Of a stretch of 23,939 nt of DNA, positions 6,343 to 14,677 are shown piece by piece. The notes beneath the pieces are model-generated. The model was not told the DNA's origin and made no database searches. It saw only the letters and a program-made list of their open reading frames with translations. Location: positions 13,354 to 37,292 of the forward strand of contig DDLS01000187.1 of assembly GCA_002340255.1 (NCBI GenBank), written 5' to 3'. Position 1 is the first letter of the stretch. Each line of letters begins with the position of its first letter. This DNA is from Cyanobacteria bacterium UBA2566. Its GTDB lineage: Bacteria > Cyanobacteriota > Cyanobacteriia > Cyanobacteriales > Desertifilaceae. The position numbers were made by a program, and so were the translations under genes.

Positions 6343-8844
6343 ATGATCATCGAAGATGAAGAACTGCGGCAACTTTATAAGGTCTCTAGCGAGGAACACC
6401 TGCAAAATCTAGAGGCAGGTATTTTGCACTTAGAGCAACACCCAGAGGATGGGGAAAAACTTCAAGAAGTGCTGCGAGAAGCTCATACCCTCAAAGGAGA
6501 CTCGCGCATGTTGGGGGTGAAGGATGTGGAATCTCTCGCCCATCAAATCGAGCAAGTGGTGGGTAAACTTAAAGAGGATAGTACCGCACTTCAGGGAGGA
6601 ATGGGCGATCGCCTCTACTATGGTTTAGATGCCATGGGCAAAATTGTCCAGGAAGCAGTCACTGGTGAGCCTTCAGGTATTCAAGGCTATAAAGTGTTGG
6701 CGGTACTCATGGGAGCAAATATCCCCGAAAGCCCCACTTTTCAAGCTGAACCCCAGCCAGAGCAAACAACAGAGGTAGCAGAAGCAGCACCGGAACCCAA
6801 AACCGAACGAGAGGAGCCAATAGAGCTAGAAGAAGCAGCATCTGCAATGGAGGTCTCCCTTCCCGAACCGGAGTCGAAACCCCAGCCAGAGGAGCCACCA
6901 GCACCACCAGAAGTGCCATCTGCACCGGAGGTCTCCCTTCCCGAACCAGAACCCGTAGTACAGGAGCCACAAGAGCCTGTAAAACCGATCTCCGTTTCCC
7001 CTCGTCCTCCTGTCCCCGCGTCCCCATCTCCCCCACCTGTTCCTCAACAGACAGCCTCAAAGCAGGAAGCACCGATAGTCAGATCCAATTATCGGATTGA
7101 GAGTGTGCGGGTTGCGACTCAAAATTTAGATGATTTGATGACGCAAACGGGAGAGTTAACGGTCAGTAAAATCCGCATGGCTCACCATATCAATACGATG
7201 AACGATATGGTTTCTTTGTGGGAAGAGTGGAACCGGCAAACCTATGGCAATCTAGGGTTTGAGCAGAGTCTAGACAAGTTGCAATCGCTCAAACAACGCC
7301 ATGAAGAGTATTTAGAAGAGATGGGGAAACTGTTAAATCAGTTGCGATCGCGAGCCTCCGAAGATGTAGCTCGCTTAGAGGCGATCGCCAATCAACTCGA
7401 TTCTGGCATTCGCACCCTACGCCTGTTGCCATTATCCACCATTTTTAACCGGTTTCCACGTTTAGTTCGCGATTTAGCCAAACAACAAGGAAAACAAGTT
7501 AACTTAATTCTTGAAGGTGCAGAAACGAAAGCCGATAAACGCATTTTAGAAGAAATGAAAGACCCTTTAATGCACATGATCCGTAATAGTATCGATCATG
7601 GCATTGAAACTCCTGATGAACGTATTGCTCAAGGCAAACCAGCCCAAGCAACGATTCATCTTAGAGGATCTCAAATTGGCAATAGTATTATTATTGAACT
7701 TGAGGATGACGGTCAAGGCTTAAACCTTGACCACATTAAATACACAACTAAAGAAAAAGGATTGCGGCGACCTGAAGAACTTGAAGCCATGACCGATCAA
7801 CAAATTCAATCTCTCATTTTTGCCCCTGGTTTTTCCACTCGACAGTTCGTAACCGAAGTTTCTGGACGCGGTGTTGGCTTAGATGTGGTGCGTACCAATG
7901 TTGAACATTTGAAGGGAAATATTCATGTTGAATCGACTCCCGGTAAAGGGTGTAAGTTTACCATTCAACTGAGTACCAGTTTAGCCACGGCTTCCGTGTT
8001 ATTGGTCTCAGTTCAGGATTCAACCTATGCCATTCCGGTGGAATTTGTGAAGACCACTTTGTTGATTCCAGAGCATCAAATCTTTGCGATCGAAGGTCGA
8101 GATACTTATGCAATGGGAGATCGGCCGATTTCTATTGCTAGACTCGAAGAAATTTTAGAATTATCCTCTTCTTCTGAATCTGAGTCTGAGTCATACATCC
8201 CTAAAACGAGGGAACTTTTGCCTTGTCTTATTCTGCAAGTCGGGCCAGAATTATTAGGAGTAATTGTGGATGAGTTGCTCGATCAACAGGATATTATTCT
8301 TAAACCCCAAAGTCGATTACTGCAACGGGTACGTAATATCTCCGGGGCGACTATCTTAGGCACGGGGGAAGTCTGTATGGTTTTAAATCCCCAAGATTTA
8401 ATCAAGTCAGTCCAGAAGAGAAATCTCCAACGTAAAATTCAGTCGTCACAGGTAGTAAAACAAAAAGAAGAGCATCGAAAATCAGCCGTTTTATTATTAG
8501 CAGAAGATTCGATCGCCACCCGCACCCAAGAAAAACGAATTTTGGAAAGTGCCGGTTATGAGGTGGTCACAGCGGTGGATGGCTTGGATGCTTATAATAA
8601 GCTCAGAGGTCGTCATTTTGATGGTGTGATTTCTGATGTGCAAATGCCCAATTTAGATGGATTATCATTAGCAGCTAAAATTCGGGAGCATAAGGAATAT
8701 GCCGATTTACCGATTATTTTAGTCACGTCTTTGGCTTCCGATGAAGATAAACATCGGGGCGCAGAAGCTGGGGCAAGTGCTTATCTAACGAAGGGAGGGT
8801 TTAGTCAGGAGTTGTTATTAGAAACAGTACGGCGTTTGGTGTAG
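6343..8844 (+). CDS. cheA: Hybrid CheA-type histidine kinase (Hpt, HATPase, CheW, receiver)
   Basis: A chemotaxis-type sensor kinase controlling motility (type IV pili in cyanobacteria) or gene expression. Domains in order: Hpt at 1-110 with phospho-acceptor H48 in REAHTLKGDSRMLG; a Pro/Glu-rich linker at about 130-245; a dimerisation helix region at 250-370; HATPase at about 375-545 with N box HMIRNSIDHG (411-420), G1 EDDGQG and G2 SGRGVGLD; a CheW-like domain at about 549-690; and a receiver at about 713-833 with ED721-722, D765 and K817. The residue after K817 is Gly rather than the usual Pro. The start is ATG at 6343 with AGGTGA just upstream. No cheW, cheY or receptor gene is adjacent, so partners lie elsewhere. 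The linker contains an internal duplication (VSLPEPE twice). Confidence 0.95.
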   Translation: MIIEDEELRQLYKVSSEEHLQNLEAGILHLEQHPEDGEKLQEVLREAHTLKGDSRMLGVKDVESLAHQIEQVVGKLKEDSTALQGGMGDRLYYGLDAMGKIVQEAVTGEPSGIQGYKVLAVLMGANIPESPTFQAEPQPEQTTEVAEAAPEPKTEREEPIELEEAASAMEVSLPEPESKPQPEEPPAPPEVPSAPEVSLPEPEPVVQEPQEPVKPISVSPRPPVPASPSPPPVPQQTASKQEAPIVRSNYRIESVRVATQNLDDLMTQTGELTVSKIRMAHHINTMNDMVSLWEEWNRQTYGNLGFEQSLDKLQSLKQRHEEYLEEMGKLLNQLRSRASEDVARLEAIANQLDSGIRTLRLLPLSTIFNRFPRLVRDLAKQQGKQVNLILEGAETKADKRILEEMKDPLMHMIRNSIDHGIETPDERIAQGKPAQATIHLRGSQIGNSIIIELEDDGQGLNLDHIKYTTKEKGLRRPEELEAMTDQQIQSLIFAPGFSTRQFVTEVSGRGVGLDVVRTNVEHLKGNIHVESTPGKGCKFTIQLSTSLATASVLLVSVQDSTYAIPVEFVKTTLLIPEHQIFAIEGRDTYAMGDRPISIARLEEILELSSSSESESESYIPKTRELLPCLILQVGPELLGVIVDELLDQQDIILKPQSRLLQRVRNISGATILGTGEVCMVLNPQDLIKSVQKRNLQRKIQSSQVVKQKEEHRKSAVLLLAEDSIATRTQEKRILESAGYEVVTAVDGLDAYNKLRGRHFDGVISDVQMPNLDGLSLAAKIREHKEYADLPIILVTSLASDEDKHRGAEAGASAYLTKGGFSQELLLETVRRLV

Positions 8845-8883
8845 ATGTTTCCTTCTCTCTTACAGGAGCCGGGGAAAAACGGG

Positions 8884-8920
8884 TTTACCCATTACCTATT
8901 ACCAATGCAAAGCGCTATGT
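8884..8920 (+). repeat. Second heptad-repeat copy between convergent genes
   Basis: Heptads tttaccc (8884-8890), attacct (8891-8897) and attacca (8898-8904) are followed by ATGCAAAGCGCTATG. The layout is the same as at 3241-3274. It fills the gap between the cheA stop and the end of the minus-strand peptidase gene. Confidence 0.6.
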
Positions 8921-9951
8921 TACTGGACTTCAACCATTTTAGTTACATTAATCAAGGTCTTATCGCCGCGTTTAAGTTGATATTCCCCGCGCCAAGTTCC
9001 TGGAATCAGGGGGCGATCGCGGATATTTTTCTTACCAGCATAGGCTAAAATGATGCGATTGGGGCGATCGCGCACTCTTGTTCCATCACTAACCACCTGA
9101 CCCTGGGGATCGATGACCCGCAACTGTTCCTCATCTCCTTGCAACACTCCAAACCCATGCACCCAGAACACTAAAGCCTCCCCTTGTACCGATAACTGCT
9201 CGTCGCGAAACTCACCCGACCATACCCGATCGAGATCCGGCACTTCAGTGGCAAACCCCGCTCGAATTAACCCCGTCGGTTGATACTCAATATCCGTACT
9301 CCAGAGGGAAGTCCCCGAAACATTACATCCCGGCTCCGCTTCCGGCCCCACAAACGGATCGACCACATTCCCCTGATACCGCACTGTCAAATGCACATGG
9401 GGAAACGAAGACTCTCCCGAAGACCCAACCATTCCCAACACCGTGCCTGTTTGTACCTCCGTTCCCGGTTGCACTACCACACTCCCCTGGCGTAAATGAC
9501 AATATTGGGTTTCCCAACCCTGGCCATGATCGATGACCATACCATTGCCACAATTAATCCCTTCAATCGCCTCTAAATCTGCCGGAGAAGTAATCCGCCT
9601 ATCTTCGATCCCATCCCGTACCCGTAACACTCGCCCCGGAGCAGCCGCCAGAACCGGTACACCTTGCTGCATTGCCCATTCATCCGGAATCCCAAAATCC
9701 GTTCCCGAATGACCATCATCCGTCATCCGCCCACATCCCACATCCACATAACCTGGCCCTGGATCGCGGTCTACATAGCGCAGAATATAACAGTCCTCTC
9801 CTAAAGAACACTGAATCGGTTGGGCAAATTTCGGCCAAGTTTGAGTTTGGGCCTGACTATTGCCATTCAATAGGCTACAACTGGTAAATAGGATTACGCC
9901 TACAACCATCAACAATATTGTGGATACACGGTTGAGTCTTAAGAGCTTCAT
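8920..9951 (-). CDS. M23-family peptidoglycan endopeptidase, probable lipoprotein
   Basis: A LytM/M23 zinc metallopeptidase that would cleave peptide cross-links of the cell wall in the periplasm. Counted from the TTG at 9957, residues 1-26 form a signal peptide (KLLRLNR, then hydrophobic STILLMVVGVILF) ending in TSC with C27 as the lipidation site. Phe at -3 is slightly off the lipobox consensus. Zinc ligands are visible: H83 and D87 in DGHSGTD, H154 in YCHL and HVH at 187-189 in FPHVHL. Extra Cys pairs (C50/C56 and C75/C136) may form disulfides. The C-terminal 130 residues form a separate beta-rich region of unknown role. I chose ATG at 9951 over the TTG two codons upstream. Confidence 0.93.
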   Translation of the reverse strand: MKLLRLNRVSTILLMVVGVILFTSCSLLNGNSQAQTQTWPKFAQPIQCSLGEDCYILRYVDRDPGPGYVDVGCGRMTDDGHSGTDFGIPDEWAMQQGVPVLAAAPGRVLRVRDGIEDRRITSPADLEAIEGINCGNGMVIDHGQGWETQYCHLRQGSVVVQPGTEVQTGTVLGMVGSSGESSFPHVHLTVRYQGNVVDPFVGPEAEPGCNVSGTSLWSTDIEYQPTGLIRAGFATEVPDLDRVWSGEFRDEQLSVQGEALVFWVHGFGVLQGDEEQLRVIDPQGQVVSDGTRVRDRPNRIILAYAGKKNIRDRPLIPGTWRGEYQLKRGDKTLINVTKMVEVQ

Positions 9952-10021
9952 AACCAAAATCAGGGTCTAAGTGCGGTAAGATACAAATTATTCCTACAAT
10001 TATACTCTCCGTCCTAATCTC

Positions 10022-11389
10022 ATGACCCAATCTGCACTCCAGAGAGCTTGGTTATCTCTTCCCGAACAGGCTTCAGAATCTAGTGTTAACCAAAATTTTA
10101 TACCCGTTTTCTTAGACTCCCTAGGATTTACTCAACATGAATATTGTTGTGAATATTATATTGGTAGAGGTAAGCATAAGGTTGATTTTGCAGCTCGTCA
10201 AAACACGGACACTGATAAATTTGCTCAAACTCGCCAAGACCCTTTTTTAATCATTGAAAGTAAAGGACGGCATATTAATTTTATGCATCAAACGCCCTAT
10301 AAAAAGACTGTCGATCAACTCAAGTATTATCTAGCTTCTGAAGCAACTTATTGTCAGTCTGTGCGCTGGGGTATAATTACGAATGGAGATTATATTCAAT
10401 TATTTCGCAAGCATGGCAAGGTTGTATTTCCGGTGACAAAACTGATTCAACTAAATGCAGAGAATATCGATCAAAAAATTGCTAATATCAAACAACATAT
10501 AGAAGTCCCGATAAGAGCATTATTTATTGCTCTCTATAATAATAAAGGTGGAGTGGGAAAAACCACAACTACCATTAATCTGGCCGCTACTCTAAATGGA
10601 GTCTATCATAAAAAAGTTTTAGTGGTTGACTTCGATCCTAATCAGAGAGATCTGAGCAAAAACTTAGCGATTAAAGCGGCATCAGAATCTTTATATGATT
10701 GCTTAGAGGACTACAGAAACCATCACATTGTCAATGCTATCTCGACCTATAGAGTGAAATATCGTCAGGGAAAAGAATATGGGTTTGATGTCATTCCTGC
10801 CGATCAAAAATTTCTGCATCTAAAAGAGCAAGAATTGACGGCGAAGGTAACGAGAGGTAGATTAAGTCAGTTGTTACATTCATTGAAAAATGAATACGAT
10901 TACATTATTATTGATGCACCAACGAATTGGAAAATTTTTAGTCAAGAAGCTATCATTACCACAGATGTTGTGTTGATGCCGACTCAGTATAATAATCTCG
11001 CCTCTTTAGAAAATGCAGCAATGGCAATATCGGAGTTGTTTCCAGAAGTTGGCAGACAAAAACGGGAAATATTTTTTCCTGATTGTGCCGATCCAATTGC
11101 TTTACCCATTTTTTACAATCAAGGCAGTGCAAAAATTCCAGAGCCTCAGAAAGTTCAAGCACAGAAAGCGATTGAAGAAATTATTGATAGATATCACAAG
11201 CAATTGGGATTAAATCTCTTTCCTTATTTCTTTCCTAAATATAAGCGATCGACGCAAAATAGGGATGTTTTTACCGTGAATAACTATGCTTATATTGCGA
11301 ACGGTGCTTTTGCTAGAAAACCAGGGGTTTATCTGCATAAAACTGTTTTGGAGAGTTACAAAAAGTTAGTGAGGGAGTATTTTATCTAA
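10022..11389 (+). CDS. Fusion of PD-(D/E)XK (HsdR-N-like) domain and ParA/MinD-type ATPase
   Basis: Two modules in 455 residues. Residues about 20-145 look like the N-terminal nuclease domain of type I restriction subunit R: VDF with D55, IIESKGR with E79 and K81 as the D...ExK site, and the trailing WGIITNGDYIQLF typical of such domains. From about 166 comes a ParA/MinD ATPase with deviant Walker A KGGVGKTT (175-182), VVDFDPN (201-207) and IIIDAPT (295-301). ParA ATPases pattern DNA or protein cargo on the nucleoid with a ParB partner; the next gene may encode one and overlaps this stop by one base (TAATG). The DNA is AT-rich with no perfect HIP1 octamer seen. No Shine-Dalgarno is evident; TATACT at 10001-10006 could be a -10 box giving a very short leader. 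Confidence 0.9.
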   Translation: MTQSALQRAWLSLPEQASESSVNQNFIPVFLDSLGFTQHEYCCEYYIGRGKHKVDFAARQNTDTDKFAQTRQDPFLIIESKGRHINFMHQTPYKKTVDQLKYYLASEATYCQSVRWGIITNGDYIQLFRKHGKVVFPVTKLIQLNAENIDQKIANIKQHIEVPIRALFIALYNNKGGVGKTTTTINLAATLNGVYHKKVLVVDFDPNQRDLSKNLAIKAASESLYDCLEDYRNHHIVNAISTYRVKYRQGKEYGFDVIPADQKFLHLKEQELTAKVTRGRLSQLLHSLKNEYDYIIIDAPTNWKIFSQEAIITTDVVLMPTQYNNLASLENAAMAISELFPEVGRQKREIFFPDCADPIALPIFYNQGSAKIPEPQKVQAQKAIEEIIDRYHKQLGLNLFPYFFPKYKRSTQNRDVFTVNNYAYIANGAFARKPGVYLHKTVLESYKKLVREYFI

Positions 11390-12084
11390 TGCAACAGGAA
11401 ATTGGCGCTCTAATGTACCTTTATTTAGAGGAAATTGAACCGGGAGAACCGGTAAGGATGCATGAGTTTCTGATTAAAGAGACTGCGAAGGCAGTCAGTC
11501 AGGCAGGCGATCGCAATTGGCTCCCTATTGTCGTCAAACAAATCGGTCAAGATAGCTACCAAGTTATCAGTAATATGTTCGCCTATGCCGTCGCTGAAGA
11601 AGCGGGTTTAGAGAAAGTCTGGTGTATCATTGCCGATGATTCAGAAGCGACTCAAACTGCCTCTGAGCTACTGTCTCAAGAGCGCTTACCGAAAATAGAC
11701 TTAGCCACGGCAACGGTTGACGACATTCAACGAGGATTAGATTACTTAATCCATCGTGAAGTTAATCCCTTAAAAGGAGTAAAATTTGCGGTTGCCACTA
11801 ACCGTATTTTTGAAGCACCTCGCCACCATTGGCAGTCGAGTTTAATGGAGGTGACGAAGCTCAAGTGTGGCATCACCAAAGGGGCAAAGTTGAATGTATT
11901 TAAGGAAGTCTTCTATCTCTGTGCTCAACCCACTCCTACTGTAGAGGAAACACAAACCGAGATTCAGACAACCGATCTGAAGAGTTTGACGGTTACTGAA
12001 TTGAAAAAAATCGCTAAAGAACGGGGATTATCAGGTTATTCTAAATTGAAGAAGGCGGAGTTAATTGAGTTGTTAAAAACGTAA
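11389..12084 (+). CDS. ParB-like protein with C-terminal Rho_N/SAP-like domain
   Basis: A 231-residue partner of the nuclease-ParA gene; its ATG shares the last A of the preceding stop, so translation is probably coupled. Residues about 40-82 (NWLPIVVKQIGQDSYQVISN, then AVAEEAGLEKVWCIIAD) resemble the ParB/sulfiredoxin fold where a value is looked up and replaced, but the classical GxRRxxA-type motif is not obvious. The C terminus at 196-231 (DLKSLTVTELKKIAKERGL ... KKAELIELL) is a clear Rho_N/SAP-like helical pair that binds nucleic acid. A ParA/ParB-like pair fits the synteny. The ParB call is moderate and the Rho_N call strong. Confidence 0.7.
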   Translation: MQQEIGALMYLYLEEIEPGEPVRMHEFLIKETAKAVSQAGDRNWLPIVVKQIGQDSYQVISNMFAYAVAEEAGLEKVWCIIADDSEATQTASELLSQERLPKIDLATATVDDIQRGLDYLIHREVNPLKGVKFAVATNRIFEAPRHHWQSSLMEVTKLKCGITKGAKLNVFKEVFYLCAQPTPTVEETQTEIQTTDLKSLTVTELKKIAKERGLSGYSKLKKAELIELLKT

Positions 12085-12096
12085 GTGGCGATGCTT

Positions 12097-13263
12097 TTAA
12101 TTCAGGAGTTGATTGAGTTTCGTAATCGCCTCTATTAAGATTGAAGCGGCGCGATCGCTCTCAGTTTCTGTAGTAAATTTACCGAGGCTGATTCGTAGCG
12201 CTCCGTCAATCTCAGTTTCTGGCAATTGCATGGCTCGGAGAACGTGGGAGGGGGCTGGGGTTCCGGAAGAACAGGCTGCTCCGGTGGAGATGGCGAGTTG
12301 ATGACGGATTCTAGAAATAATGGCGCTGTTAGGAATATGGGGAATGGAAATGTGCAAGTTTCCGGCTAAACGGTGGTGGATGTCGCCGTTGACGATCAGG
12401 TTGGGGATATTTTCGGCGAGCAGAGATTGGAGGCGATCGCGGTTTTGGGCGATTCTGGTTTCATCTTCTTCCATTTCCTGGTAGCGTAAGGCACAGGCTT
12501 CTCCTAAACCGACAATACCGGGGGTGTTCAGGGTTCCGGGACGGATGTCTCGCTCTTGCCCTCCACCATAAAGCAGGGGGTAGGGAGAATAGGGTTGACG
12601 GATGACTAATGCCCCAATGCCTTTGGGAGCGTAGAGTTTATGGCCGGAAATGGCGAGATAGGTGATTCCCCAGTCGGAGAAGTGGATAGGAATTTTACCG
12701 ACGGCTTGAGAGCCATCACAGAACCAGGGGACAGAATGGTTTTGGGCTATTTGACCGATGGTTTGTAGGGGGTAAATGGTTCCGACTTCGTTATTGGCTG
12801 CCATGAGGCACAGGAGATCGGCTCCTTGGGAACAGAGGTGTTCGAGATATTCTAAGTCAATTCGTGCTTGGCGATCGACTTTGAGCCACTCAATTTCCAC
12901 CCGTCCATGGTCTTCCAAGGCTTTGCAAGTGTCTAAAACGGCTTTGTGTTCAACAGGAGAAACAATGAGACGAGGTGGATGCCAATCCGTATATTTGGGG
13001 ACTTGCCCTTGAATGACTAGATTGATGCTTTCGGTGGCTCCAGAGGTAAAGATGATGTCTTTGGGGGCAGCATGGACGAGTTGAGCGATTTGTTTACGCG
13101 CTCTTTTCACGGCTTTTGCAGCTTCGTCACCATAGTGATGATCGATACTGCTGGCGTTCCCGAAGCTGGTGGTCATGGTTTCGAGGATGCGATCGGCGAT
13201 GCGGCGATCGACCGGGGTCGTCGCCTGATAATCAAGGTAAATGGCTTGGTCTTTTTGCCGCAT
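12097..13263 (-). CDS. Class V cysteine desulfurase (SspA/DndA/IscS-like)
   Basis: A PLP enzyme that removes sulfur from cysteine and carries it as a persulfide. It has the family N terminus IYLDYQATTP, H106 in PVEHKAV, the PLP lysine K209 in SGHKLYAPKG, and the catalytic C331 in STGAACSSGTP on the mobile loop. GGGQERDIRPGT at 233-244 is also diagnostic. At 388 residues it is full length. It is the last gene of the operon that carries SspB-, SspC-, SspD- and SspE-like genes, so it probably supplies sulfur for DNA phosphorothioation as SspA/DndA does. A housekeeping IscS/NifS role cannot be excluded from sequence. It has HIP1 sites, unlike the three genes upstream. It converges with the ParB-like gene, leaving only 12 bp. 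Confidence 0.92.
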   Translation of the reverse strand: MRQKDQAIYLDYQATTPVDRRIADRILETMTTSFGNASSIDHHYGDEAAKAVKRARKQIAQLVHAAPKDIIFTSGATESINLVIQGQVPKYTDWHPPRLIVSPVEHKAVLDTCKALEDHGRVEIEWLKVDRQARIDLEYLEHLCSQGADLLCLMAANNEVGTIYPLQTIGQIAQNHSVPWFCDGSQAVGKIPIHFSDWGITYLAISGHKLYAPKGIGALVIRQPYSPYPLLYGGGQERDIRPGTLNTPGIVGLGEACALRYQEMEEDETRIAQNRDRLQSLLAENIPNLIVNGDIHHRLAGNLHISIPHIPNSAIISRIRHQLAISTGAACSSGTPAPSHVLRAMQLPETEIDGALRISLGKFTTETESDRAASILIEAITKLNQLLN

Positions 13264-13321
13264 TAGCTGTTACTTTAGTCAAACTCCGTATTCCAAGCTA
13301 AATAAAAGTCATTGATTTACA

Positions 13322-14650
13322 CTAATCAATAGTTTCACCTTCATCAGAAGTCAGAGTAGGATTCCCAGGCCATGATATAGTTGGTAATAAAGGAGCTGTT
13401 TGATCTTCAACTCTATCACGATATTTTTGCTTTAAATCTCGAATTTTTTGTTTGATTTTTAATCCCAGAGAATGACTGATAATTAATGCTAATAATTGTC
13501 TTTCAGATTTAGTACCCATAATTCTTTGTGTTGAGGGATTCCAAATCACCCGAACCCAAGGGGATTTATTAATATCCATTGTTATGTTATCCATAATAGC
13601 TTGGATTGTATCCTCAAGAGATTTCCCTTGAATTAGAGCGAGTTTAATTACTTCAGCTATAATGAATTGACCGATGGGGCGAGCAAAAATATTTCCTCCT
13701 GGTATTGGTTTACCAACATCATCTAGTATTAAATCACCATCCACATCTGTACATTTACGAATATCGCCAGGATTCTTTTTCCCTGTTAAAACTGGCTCAA
13801 AATCAGAGCAATGTTCTAACAACAGCATCCAAATTTCTTCTAAGAATATATAATAAGAGTCAAGATCATCATTAGAAGGTCTAAACTGTTTAAAGTTTTT
13901 ATCAATTTCTAAACCACCGTTATAGGCACTCAGCAAAATTTCATTGGTTTCATAAAAAGCAGCTAAAGTCGTGATATAAGGATCATGAGACTTACTGGGA
14001 GATATTTGTTTGGAACCAAGATTAGATAAAACCAACCCTTGTAGAGTTTTATTTTCTTTAACTAATCTACGACTAACAATTGCGATGCTATCATCTTCAT
14101 CAATCGCAATATTCATGCCTGATGTGGTTGGTTTAGCTCGACGATTGAGTGTAGAAAATAGTCTTCTTGTACGTTCTAAACCTTCCTTTGTTTGTTCATG
14201 TTTAAGAATAATGACACTAATTTCTTCTGAAGCTAGATCTGGATCTTTTATAATTGCTTCTTGGATAGATTTAAGTCTATGTTGACCATCTAAAGCATAG
14301 TAAATTTGACTTCCATCAAACCGAAGTAAACCAAAACCATAGCTGTGCCGATCTTTATCATCTATGAGTTCATGTTCCTCAACACGAACAGGTGAGAACT
14401 CAGGATCTCCTCCATAAACAGCTACAACTAATGCACCATAAAAACGTTGATGTTCATTTAAGAGATAAGGAACCATCTCTTTCTGAACACGATCTTGTAT
14501 TGCTCTTTGAATAAGTTCATCTAAACTTTGATTAGCATGAATCTCTTCCGCTAGTCGGCATTCACGAGCAATTTTACCAAGCTTCATCACTGTTACATAG
14601 TATTGCCAATCACCCATATGAGCTTTTAAAGCTGGAACATAGTCTGGCAT
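13322..14650 (-). CDS. dndB: DGQHR-domain protein, DndB-like
   Basis: A 442-residue protein with the signature YYALDGQHRLKSIQEAI (DGQHR at 121-125), the hallmark of the DndB/DGQHR family linked to DNA phosphorothioation. Downstream RRLFSTLNRRAKPTTSGMNI and DEDDSIAIVSRRL are also characteristic. In Dnd systems DndB regulates modification and transcription of the operon; here it sits in an Ssp-type locus, between the GIY-YIG gene and the desulfurase. The start at 14650 is fixed by a good Shine-Dalgarno (AGGAG, 7 nt from the ATG). It might act as regulator or DNA-recognition factor; a direct nuclease role is not visible. Confidence 0.88.
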   Translation of the reverse strand: MPDYVPALKAHMGDWQYYVTVMKLGKIARECRLAEEIHANQSLDELIQRAIQDRVQKEMVPYLLNEHQRFYGALVVAVYGGDPEFSPVRVEEHELIDDKDRHSYGFGLLRFDGSQIYYALDGQHRLKSIQEAIIKDPDLASEEISVIILKHEQTKEGLERTRRLFSTLNRRAKPTTSGMNIAIDEDDSIAIVSRRLVKENKTLQGLVLSNLGSKQISPSKSHDPYITTLAAFYETNEILLSAYNGGLEIDKNFKQFRPSNDDLDSYYIFLEEIWMLLLEHCSDFEPVLTGKKNPGDIRKCTDVDGDLILDDVGKPIPGGNIFARPIGQFIIAEVIKLALIQGKSLEDTIQAIMDNITMDINKSPWVRVIWNPSTQRIMGTKSERQLLALIISHSLGLKIKQKIRDLKQKYRDRVEDQTAPLLPTISWPGNPTLTSDEGETID

Positions 14651-14677
14651 CTCATTTCTCCTGTTAAATAGTAGTAC

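Noticed and set aside
6707..7072. Two long minus-strand frames inside the cheA linker
   Set aside because: Low-complexity shadows produced by the repetitive Pro/Glu codons of the linker.
8845..9048. 67-codon plus-strand ORF after cheA
   Set aside because: It runs through the heptad repeat and into the peptidase gene on the other strand, and its sequence does not look like a protein family.
10022..12084. Plasmid partition locus or integrated plasmid
   Set aside because: No replication gene or parS-like iterated sites were seen nearby, and the ATPase carries a restriction-type nuclease domain.
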